NCBI GenBank assembly: GCA_017416185.1
Contig: JAFQDF010000013.1
Span: forward strand, 183,196 to 247,195
Reading direction: 5' to 3'
Source of the DNA: Clostridia bacterium
Lineage (GTDB): Bacteria; Bacillota; Clostridia; Oscillospirales; CAG-272
Length of the DNA: 64,000 nucleotides
Each line of letters begins with the position of its first letter. Position 1 is the first letter of the stretch. The notes beneath the pieces were generated by a model, which was not told the origin of the DNA, made no database searches, and saw only the letters and a program-made list of their open reading frames with translations. The position numbers and the translations under genes are program-made. Positions 8,161-16,430 of the stretch are shown piece after piece.

Positions 8161-9390
8161 AAGGCTTCCGCCTTTGAGAAGCTCCCAATATTTTTTAGCA
8201 GCCTGTTCGGTCTTGTTGTCACCGTAATCGTAATACTTTGCACCCTTGAGATCATCCGGCAGGTACTGCTGCTTAACGTAGTGACCCGGGTAATCGTGGG
8301 GATATTTATAGTTATCGTAGCGGTTCGAAGGACGCATATGAGGCGGTACGTTCTGTCCCTTGCCCTTCTCTATATCCGCTGCCGCCGCAGCATATGCGCT
8401 ATATGCCGAATTCGACTTTGGTGCGGTCGCCAAGAGCAGAGCCGCGTTAGCCAAGGGGATACGTGCCTCGGGCATACCGAGGTCAAAGGCTGACTGAACA
8501 CAGGCACGCACTATAGCCGCCGCTTGAGGATACGCAAGCCCTATATCCTCGCTGGCTATTACCTGCAAGCGTCTGCATACACCGATAAGGTCACCTCCCT
8601 CAAGGGCCTTTGCTACGTAGAATATGGTGGCATCAGGATCCGAACCACGGATAGACTTCTGTATACCGGACAGAACGTCAAAGTGTACCGTTCCCGACTT
8701 GTCAAAGTTACCTACCACCTTAGGTGCAAATGTCTTGATGCTGTCAACCGTTATCTCATCGCAGATATGATAAGCGTTTTCGAGATAGTTAAGGCTTCGC
8801 CTTACATCACCCGCACCTATCTCAGCTATATATTCAAGGGCATCGTCGGATGCCTCTTTTTTGTTATCGTTCTCGGAGTTGAGTATACCTATCGCACGGT
8901 GCAAAGCGGGTATGATATCGGTTGTAGTCACAGATCTAAATTCAAAAGTGGCGCTTCTGGAGATTATAGCGTTGTATACGTAAAGATAAGGATTTTCGGT
9001 GGTAGATGCAATAAGGGTTATCTTACCGTTCTCCATATATTCGAGCAGGGACTGCTGCTGCTTTTTATTAAAGTACTGTATCTCGTCGAGATAGAGCAGT
9101 ATTCCTCCCGCACCGAACACCGAATCGGTCTCGGCTATTACCTCCCGCACATCCGAAAGGGATGCGGAGGTTGCGTTGAGACAGCGCAGAGTCATACCCG
9201 ACTGAGCGGCAATTATATTTGCGGCAGTGGTCTTGCCCGTGCCGGGAGGTCCCCAGAATATCATATTGGGCAGATATCCGCTGTCAACTATACGGCGTAT
9301 TGCTCCCCTCTCTCCGAAAAGGTGCTGCTGCCCCACCATATCATCAAAGTTCTGCGGACGTATACGGTCCGCTAAGGGTCTGTTTGACAT
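8158..9390 (-). CDS. rarA: Replication-associated recombination protein A (AAA+ ATPase)
   Basis: A 410-residue clamp-loader-like AAA+ ATPase that acts at stalled replication forks. Visible are an N-terminal PLADRIRPQNFDDMVGQ box, Walker A GPPGTGKT (47-54), Walker B LYLDEIQ (99-105), sensor 1 STTENP, and the C-terminal tetramerisation/MgsA region with NVPPHMR and the YKYPHDYPGH motif near the end. Length is slightly short of E. coli RarA (447) but typical for Firmicutes. It stands alone between the pncB terminator and the tRNA-Ser region; its stop codon forms part of a heptamer repeat. Confidence 0.95.
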   Translation of the reverse strand: MSNRPLADRIRPQNFDDMVGQQHLFGERGAIRRIVDSGYLPNMIFWGPPGTGKTTAANIIAAQSGMTLRCLNATSASLSDVREVIAETDSVFGAGGILLYLDEIQYFNKKQQQSLLEYMENGKITLIASTTENPYLYVYNAIISRSATFEFRSVTTTDIIPALHRAIGILNSENDNKKEASDDALEYIAEIGAGDVRRSLNYLENAYHICDEITVDSIKTFAPKVVGNFDKSGTVHFDVLSGIQKSIRGSDPDATIFYVAKALEGGDLIGVCRRLQVIASEDIGLAYPQAAAIVRACVQSAFDLGMPEARIPLANAALLLATAPKSNSAYSAYAAAAADIEKGKGQNVPPHMRPSNRYDNYKYPHDYPGHYVKQQYLPDDLKGAKYYDYGDNKTEQAAKKYWELLKGGSL

Positions 9391-9486
9391 TAATACTTCC
9401 TCGTTGGGTTGGTTTTCTTATATTATAACAGATATCGGAATATTTTGCAATATCGTGTCTCGGAAAAAGGAAAGAACCGCCGACAA

Positions 9487-9524
9487 GTCGGTGCTTCGAG
9501 TTCGAATCTCTATTATATTATCGT
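9487..9524 (+). repeat. Right-end remnant of a tRNA-Ser-bounded element
   Basis: GAGTTCGAATCTC (about 9498-9510) followed by an A-rich stretch is a degraded plus-strand copy of the tRNA-Ser T-arm and 3' end. It stands before a terminator hairpin exactly as the right end of the intact element does at 9705-9741. The rest of this older copy, to the left, is not recognisable. Confidence 0.5.
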
Positions 9525-9578
9525 AACAAAAAAGGACACCCTTGGTGTCCTTTTTGTTGGCGGAGAAGGAGAGATTCG
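9525..9578. repeat. 54-bp direct repeat, copy 1 (terminator plus tRNA-Ser 3' end)
   Basis: This stretch is identical to 9742-9795 at 53 of 54 positions. It comprises the bidirectional hairpin AAAAAAGGACACC/GGTGTCCTTTTT and the last 22 nt of the tRNA-Ser gene (minus strand, TGGCGGAGAAGG onward). The two copies bracket the structured element and lie 217 bp apart. Confidence 0.85.
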
Positions 9579-9741
9579 CCCGTTTGTAACATCAATTCAT
9601 TCTTCGCTCCTAAAGTCGCTTGAATTCATTGTGTTACCGCACGCACTCTCGGCCTGCTTCTTCCGCCCCCGGCGGCGCAGTCCTGCGAGTGACCCCCGCC
9701 GATACTCGGCTCTCGAGTTCGAATCTTTCTTGTTTTACCGC
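9554..9741. repeat. tRNA-end-bounded two-hairpin element, copy C (tRNA-Ser type)
   Basis: The left end is a minus-strand tRNA-Ser 3' end (9554-9578) and the right end a degraded plus-strand copy of the same sequence (about 9705-9741). The core at 9586-9690 holds two hairpins. Hairpin 1 has basal stem GTAACA (9586-9591)/TGTTAC (9632-9637) and conserved loop TCGCTCCTAAAGT (9604-9616). Hairpin 2 has a 13-nt outer stem (9645-9657 with 9677-9690, one bulge), bulge TTCTT, inner stem CCGCC/GGCGG (9663-9667/9671-9675) and a single unpaired C. The spacing is the same as in the copies at 61858 and 63238. Confidence 0.75.
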
Positions 9742-9742
9742 A

Positions 9743-9773
9743 ACAAAAAAGGACACCTTTGGTGTCCTTTTTG
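9743..9773 (-). terminator. Terminator of tRNA-Ser
   Basis: AAAAAAGGACACC, loop TTT, GGTGTCCTTTTT lies directly 3' of the tRNA-Ser gene. It is symmetric and could act on both strands. Confidence 0.75.
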
Positions 9774-9774
9774 T

Positions 9775-9865
9775 TGGCGGAGAAGGAGAGATTCGAACTC
9801 TCGCGCCGATTGCTCGACCTACACCCTTAGCAGGGGCGCCTCTTCACCGACTTGAGTACTTCTCC
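9775..9865 (-). tRNA. tRNA-Ser (anticodon GCT)
   Basis: On the minus strand the 91-nt gene begins GGAGAAG and ends CTTCTCC-G-CCA with the CCA encoded. The anticodon loop is CTGCTAA (anticodon GCT, reading AGC/AGU) on a five-pair stem. A long variable arm marks a class II tRNA, and the T-arm is GAGAG-TTCGAAT-CTCTC. A terminator hairpin follows, then the structured element whose ends copy this gene's 3' end. Confidence 0.95.
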
Positions 9866-9949
9866 ATATTCGCTGAACAAGGTGTATTATATCACATCCG
9901 TTTCCGTTTTGCAAGGGGTTTTTAAAATTTTTCTATTAATATTTAATAT

Positions 9950-9978
9950 TTGACTTGTTTAAATATATATGATATAAT
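9950..9978 (+). promoter_or_regulatory. Promoter of the LtaS-like gene
   Basis: TTGACT (9950-9955) and TATAAT (9973-9978) are 17 nt apart, about 40 nt before the TTG start. Confidence 0.75.
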
Positions 9979-10016
9979 GTGTATAGTTATTTTGTCGAAT
10001 AATGAGGTAATCAGTT

Positions 10017-12542
10017 TTGAATAAACTATCCAAATACAAGCCGATCCTTAAGGATCGCTGGAAACAAAAGGTTAAGACTCTAGCCTATTATATCGCTGTT
10101 TTCATCTATCTTGAGGTGGTTCTGCACCTGTCTATGTACAAGGGTGCCACATCCAGAATAGTATATCCGATCCTCTTTGCTATAGTTTCGGGAAGCATTC
10201 TCTTTATGCTTTGCAACCTCTTTCCACGCAATGTGTCAAGAGTAATCGGCATATCCGTGATCTCCCTGCTGGTAATTTATTTTGAGGTTCAACTGGTCTA
10301 TCATTGTATTTTCGGTAGCTTTATGCCCCTTTCGCAGGTCACTATGGGTGCAGGCGCGATAACAAACTTTTTCTCACAATTACTCCACGCCCTGTGGGTA
10401 AATATCTTTAAAGTTATCCTTCTGCTCATACCCATCCCGGTTACGGTGGTCCTGTTTGCAAAGAAGATCATAAAGACTCATCAGATCAAGCTTCTTCAGC
10501 TTCCCCTGTTTATGGCAGTAACTCTGATGTTTTCGGCTGTGACACTGCTGTCGCTTCATATGTCAAATACCAGTGTTGGCTCAGCTTATTCTATACTGGT
10601 AGACCCCAACAGCTCCACCGAGGCCTGTGTGCGTAATACCGGTCTTGCAGCTACCACTGTTCAGGAAGTAAAGTCTATCATCGCTCCCGAAAGAGTGGAT
10701 ACCAATTTTCTCTATACCGATCTCAATATCATCAACAATTTCGGCACCGAAACGAACTCAATAGATCTGAACTTCAATGAGATCGCCGATAAAAGCGATT
10801 CTGTCGAGGTAAAACAGATAAGTAAGTATCTTGCAGGCGTTTCCCCTACCTCCAAGAACGAGTATACGGGAATTGCAAAGAATTATAACATCGTTACTTT
10901 CTGTGCAGAGGCATTCTCGCCTCTTGCCATATCCCCCGAGCTTACCCCTACCCTGTATAAGCTCAGTACAAACGGATTTGTATTCAAGAATTTCTATAAC
11001 TGCTTTCCCAACACAACCACCAACGGTGAGTATACCATGTGTATGGGTCTTCTGCCCGACAGCTCCAAGACTAAGGTAGAAAGCAGCTTCAACGTATCCG
11101 CTTACAACTATCTGCCCTACGTTTTAGGTAATGCCCTCAAAAAGGACGGATACAACACATATGCATATCATAACTATTTTGCATCCTTCTATGACAGACA
11201 TCTGACTCATGCAAATATGGGCTATGACTTCAAGGCAATATCCCAGGGTCTGGATATCAAGGTCCAGAATCCCTGCAGTGACCACGATATGATGCTTGAG
11301 TCTATGGACGAATATCTCAACAGCGACAAGCCCTTCCACGCGTACTATATGACCTACAGCGGACATTATCAGTACAACTGGGACAACGATATGTCCAAAA
11401 AGCACCGCGACAAGGTAGCACACCTTCCCTATTCCGAAGAGGTAAAGGCATACCTCGCATGTAACCTTGAGGTGGAATATGCCCTTGCAGCTCTTATGGA
11501 GGGTCTTGAAAAGGCGGGCAAGGCAGATAACACCATCATCGTCCTGACCGGTGACCATTATCCCTACGGTCTCAATGAGGAGCAGTATAACGAGTTGGCG
11601 GGCGAGATAGTAGACACAGATTTTGAAAAATACCGCAATTCCTTTATCTGCTACGTTCCCGGCATAAAAACGGTAACGGTTGATGATTATTGTTCAACTC
11701 CCGACATACTTCCCACCCTTCTTAATCTCCTCGGTGTAGAATATGACTCAAGACTTCTGGTAGGCAAGGACGTTCTCTCTGATGCTCCCCACATTGCGGT
11801 CCTCTTCGGAAGAAACTTCCTTACAAGCGAGTTCAGATACAATGCCGAAACAGGCATTGCGGAAGCATACGACGGCTCGAATGTAGATATGAATCTCGTC
11901 CAGAGCTATCGTAACTACGTTTCCAATATGTTTACCCTATCCACCGCTATTCTGGAGTCCGACTATTACGGTCACGTCTTTGACAAGTCAGGCCAGATAA
12001 AGGAGGAGGGCAGCAAAAAGATAATCAACTACTCTGATATCAAGAGCCCATACATAGAATCAGCCGCCACCTTTATGGTAGACAACGGTTATATGAGTGC
12101 CGAGGGTAAGAAGAAGTTCGGTGCCAAGAGAAGTGTCAAGGTCTGGGAATTCATGGATGTTCTCTATAAGATGCAGGGAGAGCCTGCGATAACCACAGAA
12201 ATGGAATACAAGCCCTCTCTGGCCTGGGCGTTGGAAAAAGCTATTCTTGATGATCCCAACATTTGGACTGAAACGGTGACAATGGGTATTGCCGCTGATA
12301 TAATGTACAAATATTTCACTCTTGTTTCAGGTGAACCTGAGATAAATGAGGCGGAGATAAACGAAATATGTCTGCTCAATCCCGACGTAGACCGTGAAAT
12401 GATAATTCTTTTGGAATGGTGCTTTGAAAATTCGATATATGCTTATCCGGTAAGTAATACCACCTACACCACCGAAAATACTAACATCAGCCGTGGACAG
12501 ATGGCTGTCTATCTGCAAAGAATATTCTTCCTGACAAAATAA
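10017..12542 (+). CDS. LtaS-like sulfatase/phosphoglycerol transferase with C-terminal SLH-like region
   Basis: The first 185 residues hold five membrane helices (for example 23-40, 48-66, 76-97, 127-148, 160-180), as in lipoteichoic acid synthases. The extracytoplasmic alkaline-phosphatase-fold domain shows a metal ligand Glu in TFCAEAF (about 294-300), the nucleophile region NTTTNGEYT (332-340) and LTGDHYPYG (about 510-518). About 200 extra residues after the catalytic domain contain SLH-like stretches (SAATFMVDNGYMS near 680), an unusual tail for LtaS. Start is TTG with GAGGT upstream. The likely role is transfer of glycerol-phosphate to a cell-surface polymer. Substrate and the SLH-like nature of the tail are inferred. 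Confidence 0.82.
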   Translation: MNKLSKYKPILKDRWKQKVKTLAYYIAVFIYLEVVLHLSMYKGATSRIVYPILFAIVSGSILFMLCNLFPRNVSRVIGISVISLLVIYFEVQLVYHCIFGSFMPLSQVTMGAGAITNFFSQLLHALWVNIFKVILLLIPIPVTVVLFAKKIIKTHQIKLLQLPLFMAVTLMFSAVTLLSLHMSNTSVGSAYSILVDPNSSTEACVRNTGLAATTVQEVKSIIAPERVDTNFLYTDLNIINNFGTETNSIDLNFNEIADKSDSVEVKQISKYLAGVSPTSKNEYTGIAKNYNIVTFCAEAFSPLAISPELTPTLYKLSTNGFVFKNFYNCFPNTTTNGEYTMCMGLLPDSSKTKVESSFNVSAYNYLPYVLGNALKKDGYNTYAYHNYFASFYDRHLTHANMGYDFKAISQGLDIKVQNPCSDHDMMLESMDEYLNSDKPFHAYYMTYSGHYQYNWDNDMSKKHRDKVAHLPYSEEVKAYLACNLEVEYALAALMEGLEKAGKADNTIIVLTGDHYPYGLNEEQYNELAGEIVDTDFEKYRNSFICYVPGIKTVTVDDYCSTPDILPTLLNLLGVEYDSRLLVGKDVLSDAPHIAVLFGRNFLTSEFRYNAETGIAEAYDGSNVDMNLVQSYRNYVSNMFTLSTAILESDYYGHVFDKSGQIKEEGSKKIINYSDIKSPYIESAATFMVDNGYMSAEGKKKFGAKRSVKVWEFMDVLYKMQGEPAITTEMEYKPSLAWALEKAILDDPNIWTETVTMGIAADIMYKYFTLVSGEPEINEAEINEICLLNPDVDREMIILLEWCFENSIYAYPVSNTTYTTENTNISRGQMAVYLQRIFFLTK

Positions 12543-12554
12543 AAGGAGACCGAT

Positions 12555-13415
12555 ATGAGCAAGTTTTTAGAGGATTTTGTCAAGCTGGCAAACGAGGACG
12601 GACATAACCTGTTCCGTATCTCCGAGATAGTAAACGGAAGCGAACCCGAGACACTGGAGGTACGTCCCGCAAACGATTGCTGCAACTGTTATTCCATAGC
12701 CAAGGTATTCACTCAGGTCGCTATAGGTATCCTTGAGGACGAGGGGAAGCTGTCCACCGATGAGTGTATAGTTGATATATTTCCCGAGTACGTGACAAAG
12801 GACATTGATCCCAATTGGCATAAAGTCACCGTAGATATGGTGCTTCGTCATCACTGCGGATTCCGCGGTGGGGATATGGATATAGATAGGTATAACATCT
12901 ATGAGAACTTTGGAGATGATTTTCTCTTCTATATTTTCAACAACTCTATGGATCACGAGCCCGACGATCATTTTTCCTACAGCGATTCAGCATATTACCT
13001 TCTTGCCCGCGTTGCTTCAAAGAAGTGCGGGATGAAGATGGATGACTTTCTTTGGGATAAGCTCTTTATACCCCTTAAATTTCAGGAGGTTGCCTGGAGC
13101 CACTGTCCTATGGGTTATCCTATGGGTGCTACAGGTCTCTATATCAAGAGCTGTGACCTCTGCAAGTTCGGAGAAATGCTGCTTAACAAGGGCGAATACA
13201 AGGGACAGCGTATAGTTTCCGAAAGATGGGTAAACAAAGCTATAGAGCGTCAATACGACCTTTATCCCACAGGTGCGGGCAACGGCTTCTATAAAGGCGG
13301 TATGTTCGGTCAACAGCTTGTTATGGTTCCCGGCACGGGCAGAGTTGCCGCGTGGCACTGTGCAGGAGGCGGAAGCAACGACCTTGTTAAATGGGTTTCT
13401 GAATACTCAGACTAA
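12555..13415 (+). CDS. Serine hydrolase, class C beta-lactamase/penicillin-binding-protein-like family
   Basis: The 286-residue protein has the SxxK catalytic motif SIAK (47-50), a FSYSDSAYYLLA segment around residues 140-150 that matches the second (Y-x-N/S) motif, and a C-terminal region with WHCAGGGSNDLV corresponding to the third motif, with H in place of the usual KTG-type box. No signal peptide is visible, so it is probably cytoplasmic. Family members include esterases and D-aminopeptidases; resistance to beta-lactams is not implied. It lies 12 nt after the LtaS-like gene, with AAAAGGAG before the ATG, likely in one transcript. Confidence 0.8.
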   Translation: MSKFLEDFVKLANEDGHNLFRISEIVNGSEPETLEVRPANDCCNCYSIAKVFTQVAIGILEDEGKLSTDECIVDIFPEYVTKDIDPNWHKVTVDMVLRHHCGFRGGDMDIDRYNIYENFGDDFLFYIFNNSMDHEPDDHFSYSDSAYYLLARVASKKCGMKMDDFLWDKLFIPLKFQEVAWSHCPMGYPMGATGLYIKSCDLCKFGEMLLNKGEYKGQRIVSERWVNKAIERQYDLYPTGAGNGFYKGGMFGQQLVMVPGTGRVAAWHCAGGGSNDLVKWVSEYSD

Positions 13416-13418
13416 CAA

Positions 13419-13445
13419 AAAAGCACTTCTTACGAAGTGCTTTTT
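13419..13445. terminator. Bidirectional terminator between convergent genes
   Basis: AAAAAAGCACTTC, loop TTAC, GAAGTGCTTTTT serves the serine hydrolase on the plus strand and overlaps the stop codon of the minus-strand membrane gene. Confidence 0.85.
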
Positions 13446-13848
13446 AACGTAATCTCAACTTTTTATATTTCTTCAGGGTCTTAGGCTTTTTTGTTCTTTT
13501 ACCTGCAAATATCATTCCTCCGATAAGGGCAGAGGCAAATCCTGCAAGATAGGTAAGGACCACAGTTCCGATTCTCCGTTCACTGTTAAATACCAGGGAG
13601 AGAGCGAAACAGATAAGAATGAAAAGCACGGCAAAGGCCAGGCTGTTAAGTATATTTGTGTCCCCTCTACGGCTTACCGCTCCGCCTGCAAGGCAGCTGA
13701 GCAGAAATGCGGCTGTACCCATTATCCCCACAAGGGACGAGGGGTCATCGCTGTTATAAGCCCACAAAGCAAAAATAAAAATAAGCACTGCGGCAGTTAC
13801 TACGGCTGCCAGCAGAGCCCACAAAACCGTTCTTGTAAATGCGGTCAT
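13444..13848 (-). CDS. TIGR04086/YrzE-type four-helix membrane protein
   Basis: The start is set at the ATG at 13848, which has GGAGG 7 nt upstream; a longer frame to 13917 would run through the yajC terminator hairpin. The 134-residue protein has four hydrophobic helices (about 7-28, 38-56, 69-86, 93-110) and a very basic C-terminal tail (KRTKKPKTLKKYKKLRLR). In Clostridia this family of unknown function commonly sits next to yajC, as here, so a link with the Sec machinery is possible but unproven. Confidence 0.65.
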   Translation of the reverse strand: MTAFTRTVLWALLAAVVTAAVLIFIFALWAYNSDDPSSLVGIMGTAAFLLSCLAGGAVSRRGDTNILNSLAFAVLFILICFALSLVFNSERRIGTVVLTYLAGFASALIGGMIFAGKRTKKPKTLKKYKKLRLR

Positions 13849-13880
13849 GGCATACCTCCGTACCTTTGATAGTACAAAAT

Positions 13881-13917
13881 ATGCACATAGAAGAAATAGT
13901 ATTCCTTCTATGTGCAT
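13881..13917 (-). terminator. Hairpin after yajC
   Basis: Perfect 13-bp stem ATGCACATAGAAG/CTTCTATGTGCAT with an 11-nt loop. The T run is poor, so it may be a weak terminator or an mRNA-stabilising hairpin. Confidence 0.6.
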
Positions 13918-13941
13918 TTGCCCTTTGCCGGAAGTATAAAA

Positions 13942-14223
13942 TTAATACTTTTCAGATGCCTTTACGTCTACGCTTCTGATGGCGGAACGGAGAATTCTGA
14001 TTCTGCATCTGTCCTTTGCGGTCTCGATGGTAACGGTCTCCTCCTTGATAGAAACGATCTCCCCGATGATACCACCGATGGTGGTTATCTCGTCGCCTAC
14101 CTCAAGAGCATTCATCATCGCCTGCTTTTCCTTTTCCTGCTTTTTCTGAGGCCTGATCATAAAGAAGTAGAAAATCACGATCATCGCAACAATCATTATT
14201 ATAGAAATCATAGGATCGCCCAT
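13942..14223 (-). CDS. yajC: Preprotein translocase subunit YajC
   Basis: A 93-residue protein with one N-terminal transmembrane helix (about 5-22), the basic MIRPQKKQEKEKQ turn that defines the family, and a small cytoplasmic domain containing the conserved LEVGDEITTIGGIIGEIV segment. YajC joins SecD and SecF at the translocon. GGAGG precedes the ATG by 9 nt. It is followed by the TIGR04086-type gene. Confidence 0.95.
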   Translation of the reverse strand: MGDPMISIIMIVAMIVIFYFFMIRPQKKQEKEKQAMMNALEVGDEITTIGGIIGEIVSIKEETVTIETAKDRCRIRILRSAIRSVDVKASEKY

Positions 14224-14284
14224 ACTAAATATCCTCCAAAAAAATCAATTTAATTTATTATACATCACTTATTGCCCATAGTGA

Positions 14285-14875
14285 TTAAAAGTTTGTAAAC
14301 TTTACAAATATACGAGGAGTGTATTCCTTTTTCAGTATTGCACACACACCCACGTCCTCATAGTCATCCTTTGCGAATACCGATTGACGCAAAACACCCT
14401 CAAATGTCATTCCGCTTTTTTCCATAACCCGTCGGCTGGCTTGATTATCTACAATATATCTTGATTCTATTCGGTTGAAGCCCTGTTTTTCAAAGCCGGC
14501 AGCTATGACTGCACAAAGAGCCTCAGTGGCAATACCCCTGCCCCAATAATCGGGATTCAGCACATACCCCGCCTCGGCAGTGCCGTTTGCAGAATCTATG
14601 CGGGCAAAGCCGCAGGTGCCGATAAGACGGTTGTTTTCTTTAAATATAACTCCGAAATCGTGAAAGGTCCCCTGACGGTAACACCGCTCCACCTGTTTCA
14701 GATAGGAACGGGTGTATTCAAGGCTTTCATGGGGAGCCCAGAGAAGATATCTTGTAACCTCGGGACGGTGCGCATAATCGTACATATCCTTGGCATCGGA
14801 GAGCTTCATATGGCGCAAAATAAGTCTGTCTGTCTCTATTTTCGGAGACTTGTCAAATATGTTAAAAAGGCTCAT
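14285..14875 (-). CDS. GNAT acetyltransferase, RimJ/RimL-like
   Basis: The 196-residue protein has the fold order of RimJ/RimL N-acetyltransferases: IETDRLILRHMKLSDAKDM at the N-terminus, an acetyl-CoA-binding stretch GRGIATEALCAVI (about 112-124) and a C-terminal NQASRRVMEKSGMTFEGVLRQ segment. Such enzymes acetylate protein N-termini or small amines; the target here is unknown. AAGGA precedes the ATG. It stands alone between yajC and proC, which is divergent. Confidence 0.85.
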   Translation of the reverse strand: MSLFNIFDKSPKIETDRLILRHMKLSDAKDMYDYAHRPEVTRYLLWAPHESLEYTRSYLKQVERCYRQGTFHDFGVIFKENNRLIGTCGFARIDSANGTAEAGYVLNPDYWGRGIATEALCAVIAAGFEKQGFNRIESRYIVDNQASRRVMEKSGMTFEGVLRQSVFAKDDYEDVGVCAILKKEYTPRIFVKFTNF

Positions 14876-15014
14876 AACAAATCCTTACATCATTATTGTT
14901 ATAATTATACTATTATAATAAGATTTTTACAATATTAAGTTTGAAAATATTTAATTTAATGTTGATATTGGGGTGATTTAGTGTTATTATAATATAAATG
15001 CGAGGTGTATAACA

Positions 15015-15800
15015 ATGAAAAAAACTTTATCATTCATCGGCTGCGGCAATATGGCAGGTGCCATAATAGACGGAGCTGCATCCTATAATATATGCTTATA
15101 CGATACCGACAGAGAAAAATACGATCGTTTTCTTTCCAAAGGACATACCCCCTGCGAAAGCATAGCTCAGGCTGTTGAAACGACTGATTATATCTTTCTG
15201 TGTGTAAAACCTCAGGTCGCGCCTTCAGTGCTTCCCGAAATATCAAAATGTGATCTCAGCGGTAAGGTTATCGTTTCCATTATGGCAGGCATTACCTTGA
15301 CGGTCCTTGCAGACTATTTAGGAGAAAACACCGCTATAATCCGCACAATGCCCAACACTCCTCTTATGTTAGGCAAAGGTGTGACCGCGCTCTGCAGAAA
15401 CGAAAAAGTTAATGATAAAAAATTTTCTGATATATGCCGTCTTTTCTCCGAAATGGGTGAGGTGATGGTAGTGACCGAGGATAAGATAACCGCCGTTACC
15501 TGTGCCTCCGGTTCTGCCCCCGCATACGTTTATCTCTTTATAAAGGCTATTGCCGACGAGGCGAGAGCGATGGGACTTGAGCAGAAGAACCTTGACGAAA
15601 TAATCGCCCGTATGGTCATAGGCTCCTGTCATATGGTGCTGGAGTCCGGCAAAACTCCCGAGGAGCTTATACGTATGGTATGCAGTCCAAATGGTACCAC
15701 CGAGCGTGCTATGGCCGTATTTGAGGAAGAAGGCTTCTGCGATATTATTTCAAAGGCAATGCAGGCCTGCGGCAAACGTGCAGAGGAGTTATCCAAGTAA
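15015..15800 (+). CDS. proC: Pyrroline-5-carboxylate reductase
   Basis: Catalyses the last step of proline synthesis, NAD(P)H-dependent reduction of pyrroline-5-carboxylate. The 261-residue protein starts with a dinucleotide-binding GCGNMAGAI (9-17), has CVKPQ (about 62-66), RTMPNTP (about 112-118), ASGSAPAYVY (about 160-169) and the C-terminal signature with GTTERAM (about 229-235). Length is typical. A GAGGTG site precedes the ATG. It appears to start a plus-strand run with two membrane-protein genes. Confidence 0.95.
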   Translation: MKKTLSFIGCGNMAGAIIDGAASYNICLYDTDREKYDRFLSKGHTPCESIAQAVETTDYIFLCVKPQVAPSVLPEISKCDLSGKVIVSIMAGITLTVLADYLGENTAIIRTMPNTPLMLGKGVTALCRNEKVNDKKFSDICRLFSEMGEVMVVTEDKITAVTCASGSAPAYVYLFIKAIADEARAMGLEQKNLDEIIARMVIGSCHMVLESGKTPEELIRMVCSPNGTTERAMAVFEEEGFCDIISKAMQACGKRAEELSK

Positions 15801-15849
15801 TAAATTCTTACTCTTTTTCATATTCTCTATTGTACGGAGGATATGAAAA

Positions 15850-16413
15850 ATGGAAGAGCTTAAAAGATACCGAAACGCATTTATACTGCTGACCCTTATA
15901 TCAGCTGCAGGAATACTTACAGGACTTTACCTGTATGAATATACCGGATTTTTCGCTTCGCTCAGAGTAGATGCCGAGATGCTCCCTATAAGCGGCTTTG
16001 ATGCTGAAGAGCTGCTAAGCCTTTTCTTTAACGAGGCAAGGATACTTGCCCTGGTGTTTATGCTCGGCTTTACTCTGTTTGCCCCCTATACCGCTTCCCT
16101 CATACTGCTGTATAAGGGCTTTATGACAGGATTCTCAGCGGTATATTTCGGCTTATATTATCAAAAGGGCAGCATAGACAAGCAATCCTTTGTGTTGATC
16201 TGTGCTTCAATGGTGTTTTTGCTGTTGGTCTACATAATAACAGGAGCAAAATCGATAGCTTTTTCGGGTTCTTTGCGTTACGCGGCCCCCGATCTTATCT
16301 CTCTGTTGAAGAGAAAGCCTACCGGCAGATATCTTGTAACCTTTCTGGTGTTATGTGTTTTTGCACTTATATCGGTAACGCTGAAATATTCGATTCCCAT
16401 CTTAAAAAAATAA
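15850..16413 (+). CDS. SpoIIM-like membrane protein
   Basis: A 187-residue protein with five hydrophobic helices and the SpoIIM/DUF95 layout: an N-terminal helix, an extracellular loop, then NEARILALVFMLGFTLFAPYTASLILLYKGFMTGFS-type helices (pieces at about 57-100). SpoIIM belongs to the DMP complex that remodels peptidoglycan at engulfment. The match is by pattern only and SpoIIM-like proteins also occur outside sporulation. GGAGG lies 9 nt before the ATG. The gene lies between proC and a YesL-like gene. Confidence 0.6.
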   Translation: MEELKRYRNAFILLTLISAAGILTGLYLYEYTGFFASLRVDAEMLPISGFDAEELLSLFFNEARILALVFMLGFTLFAPYTASLILLYKGFMTGFSAVYFGLYYQKGSIDKQSFVLICASMVFLLLVYIITGAKSIAFSGSLRYAAPDLISLLKRKPTGRYLVTFLVLCVFALISVTLKYSIPILKK

Positions 16414-16430
16414 TCAAGGAATATAGGACT

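Noticed and set aside
9409..9925. Open frames of 100-150 codons across the tRNA-Ser region
   Set aside because: They read through the tRNA gene and the terminator hairpins; such frames are common artefacts at tRNA genes and have no ribosome sites.
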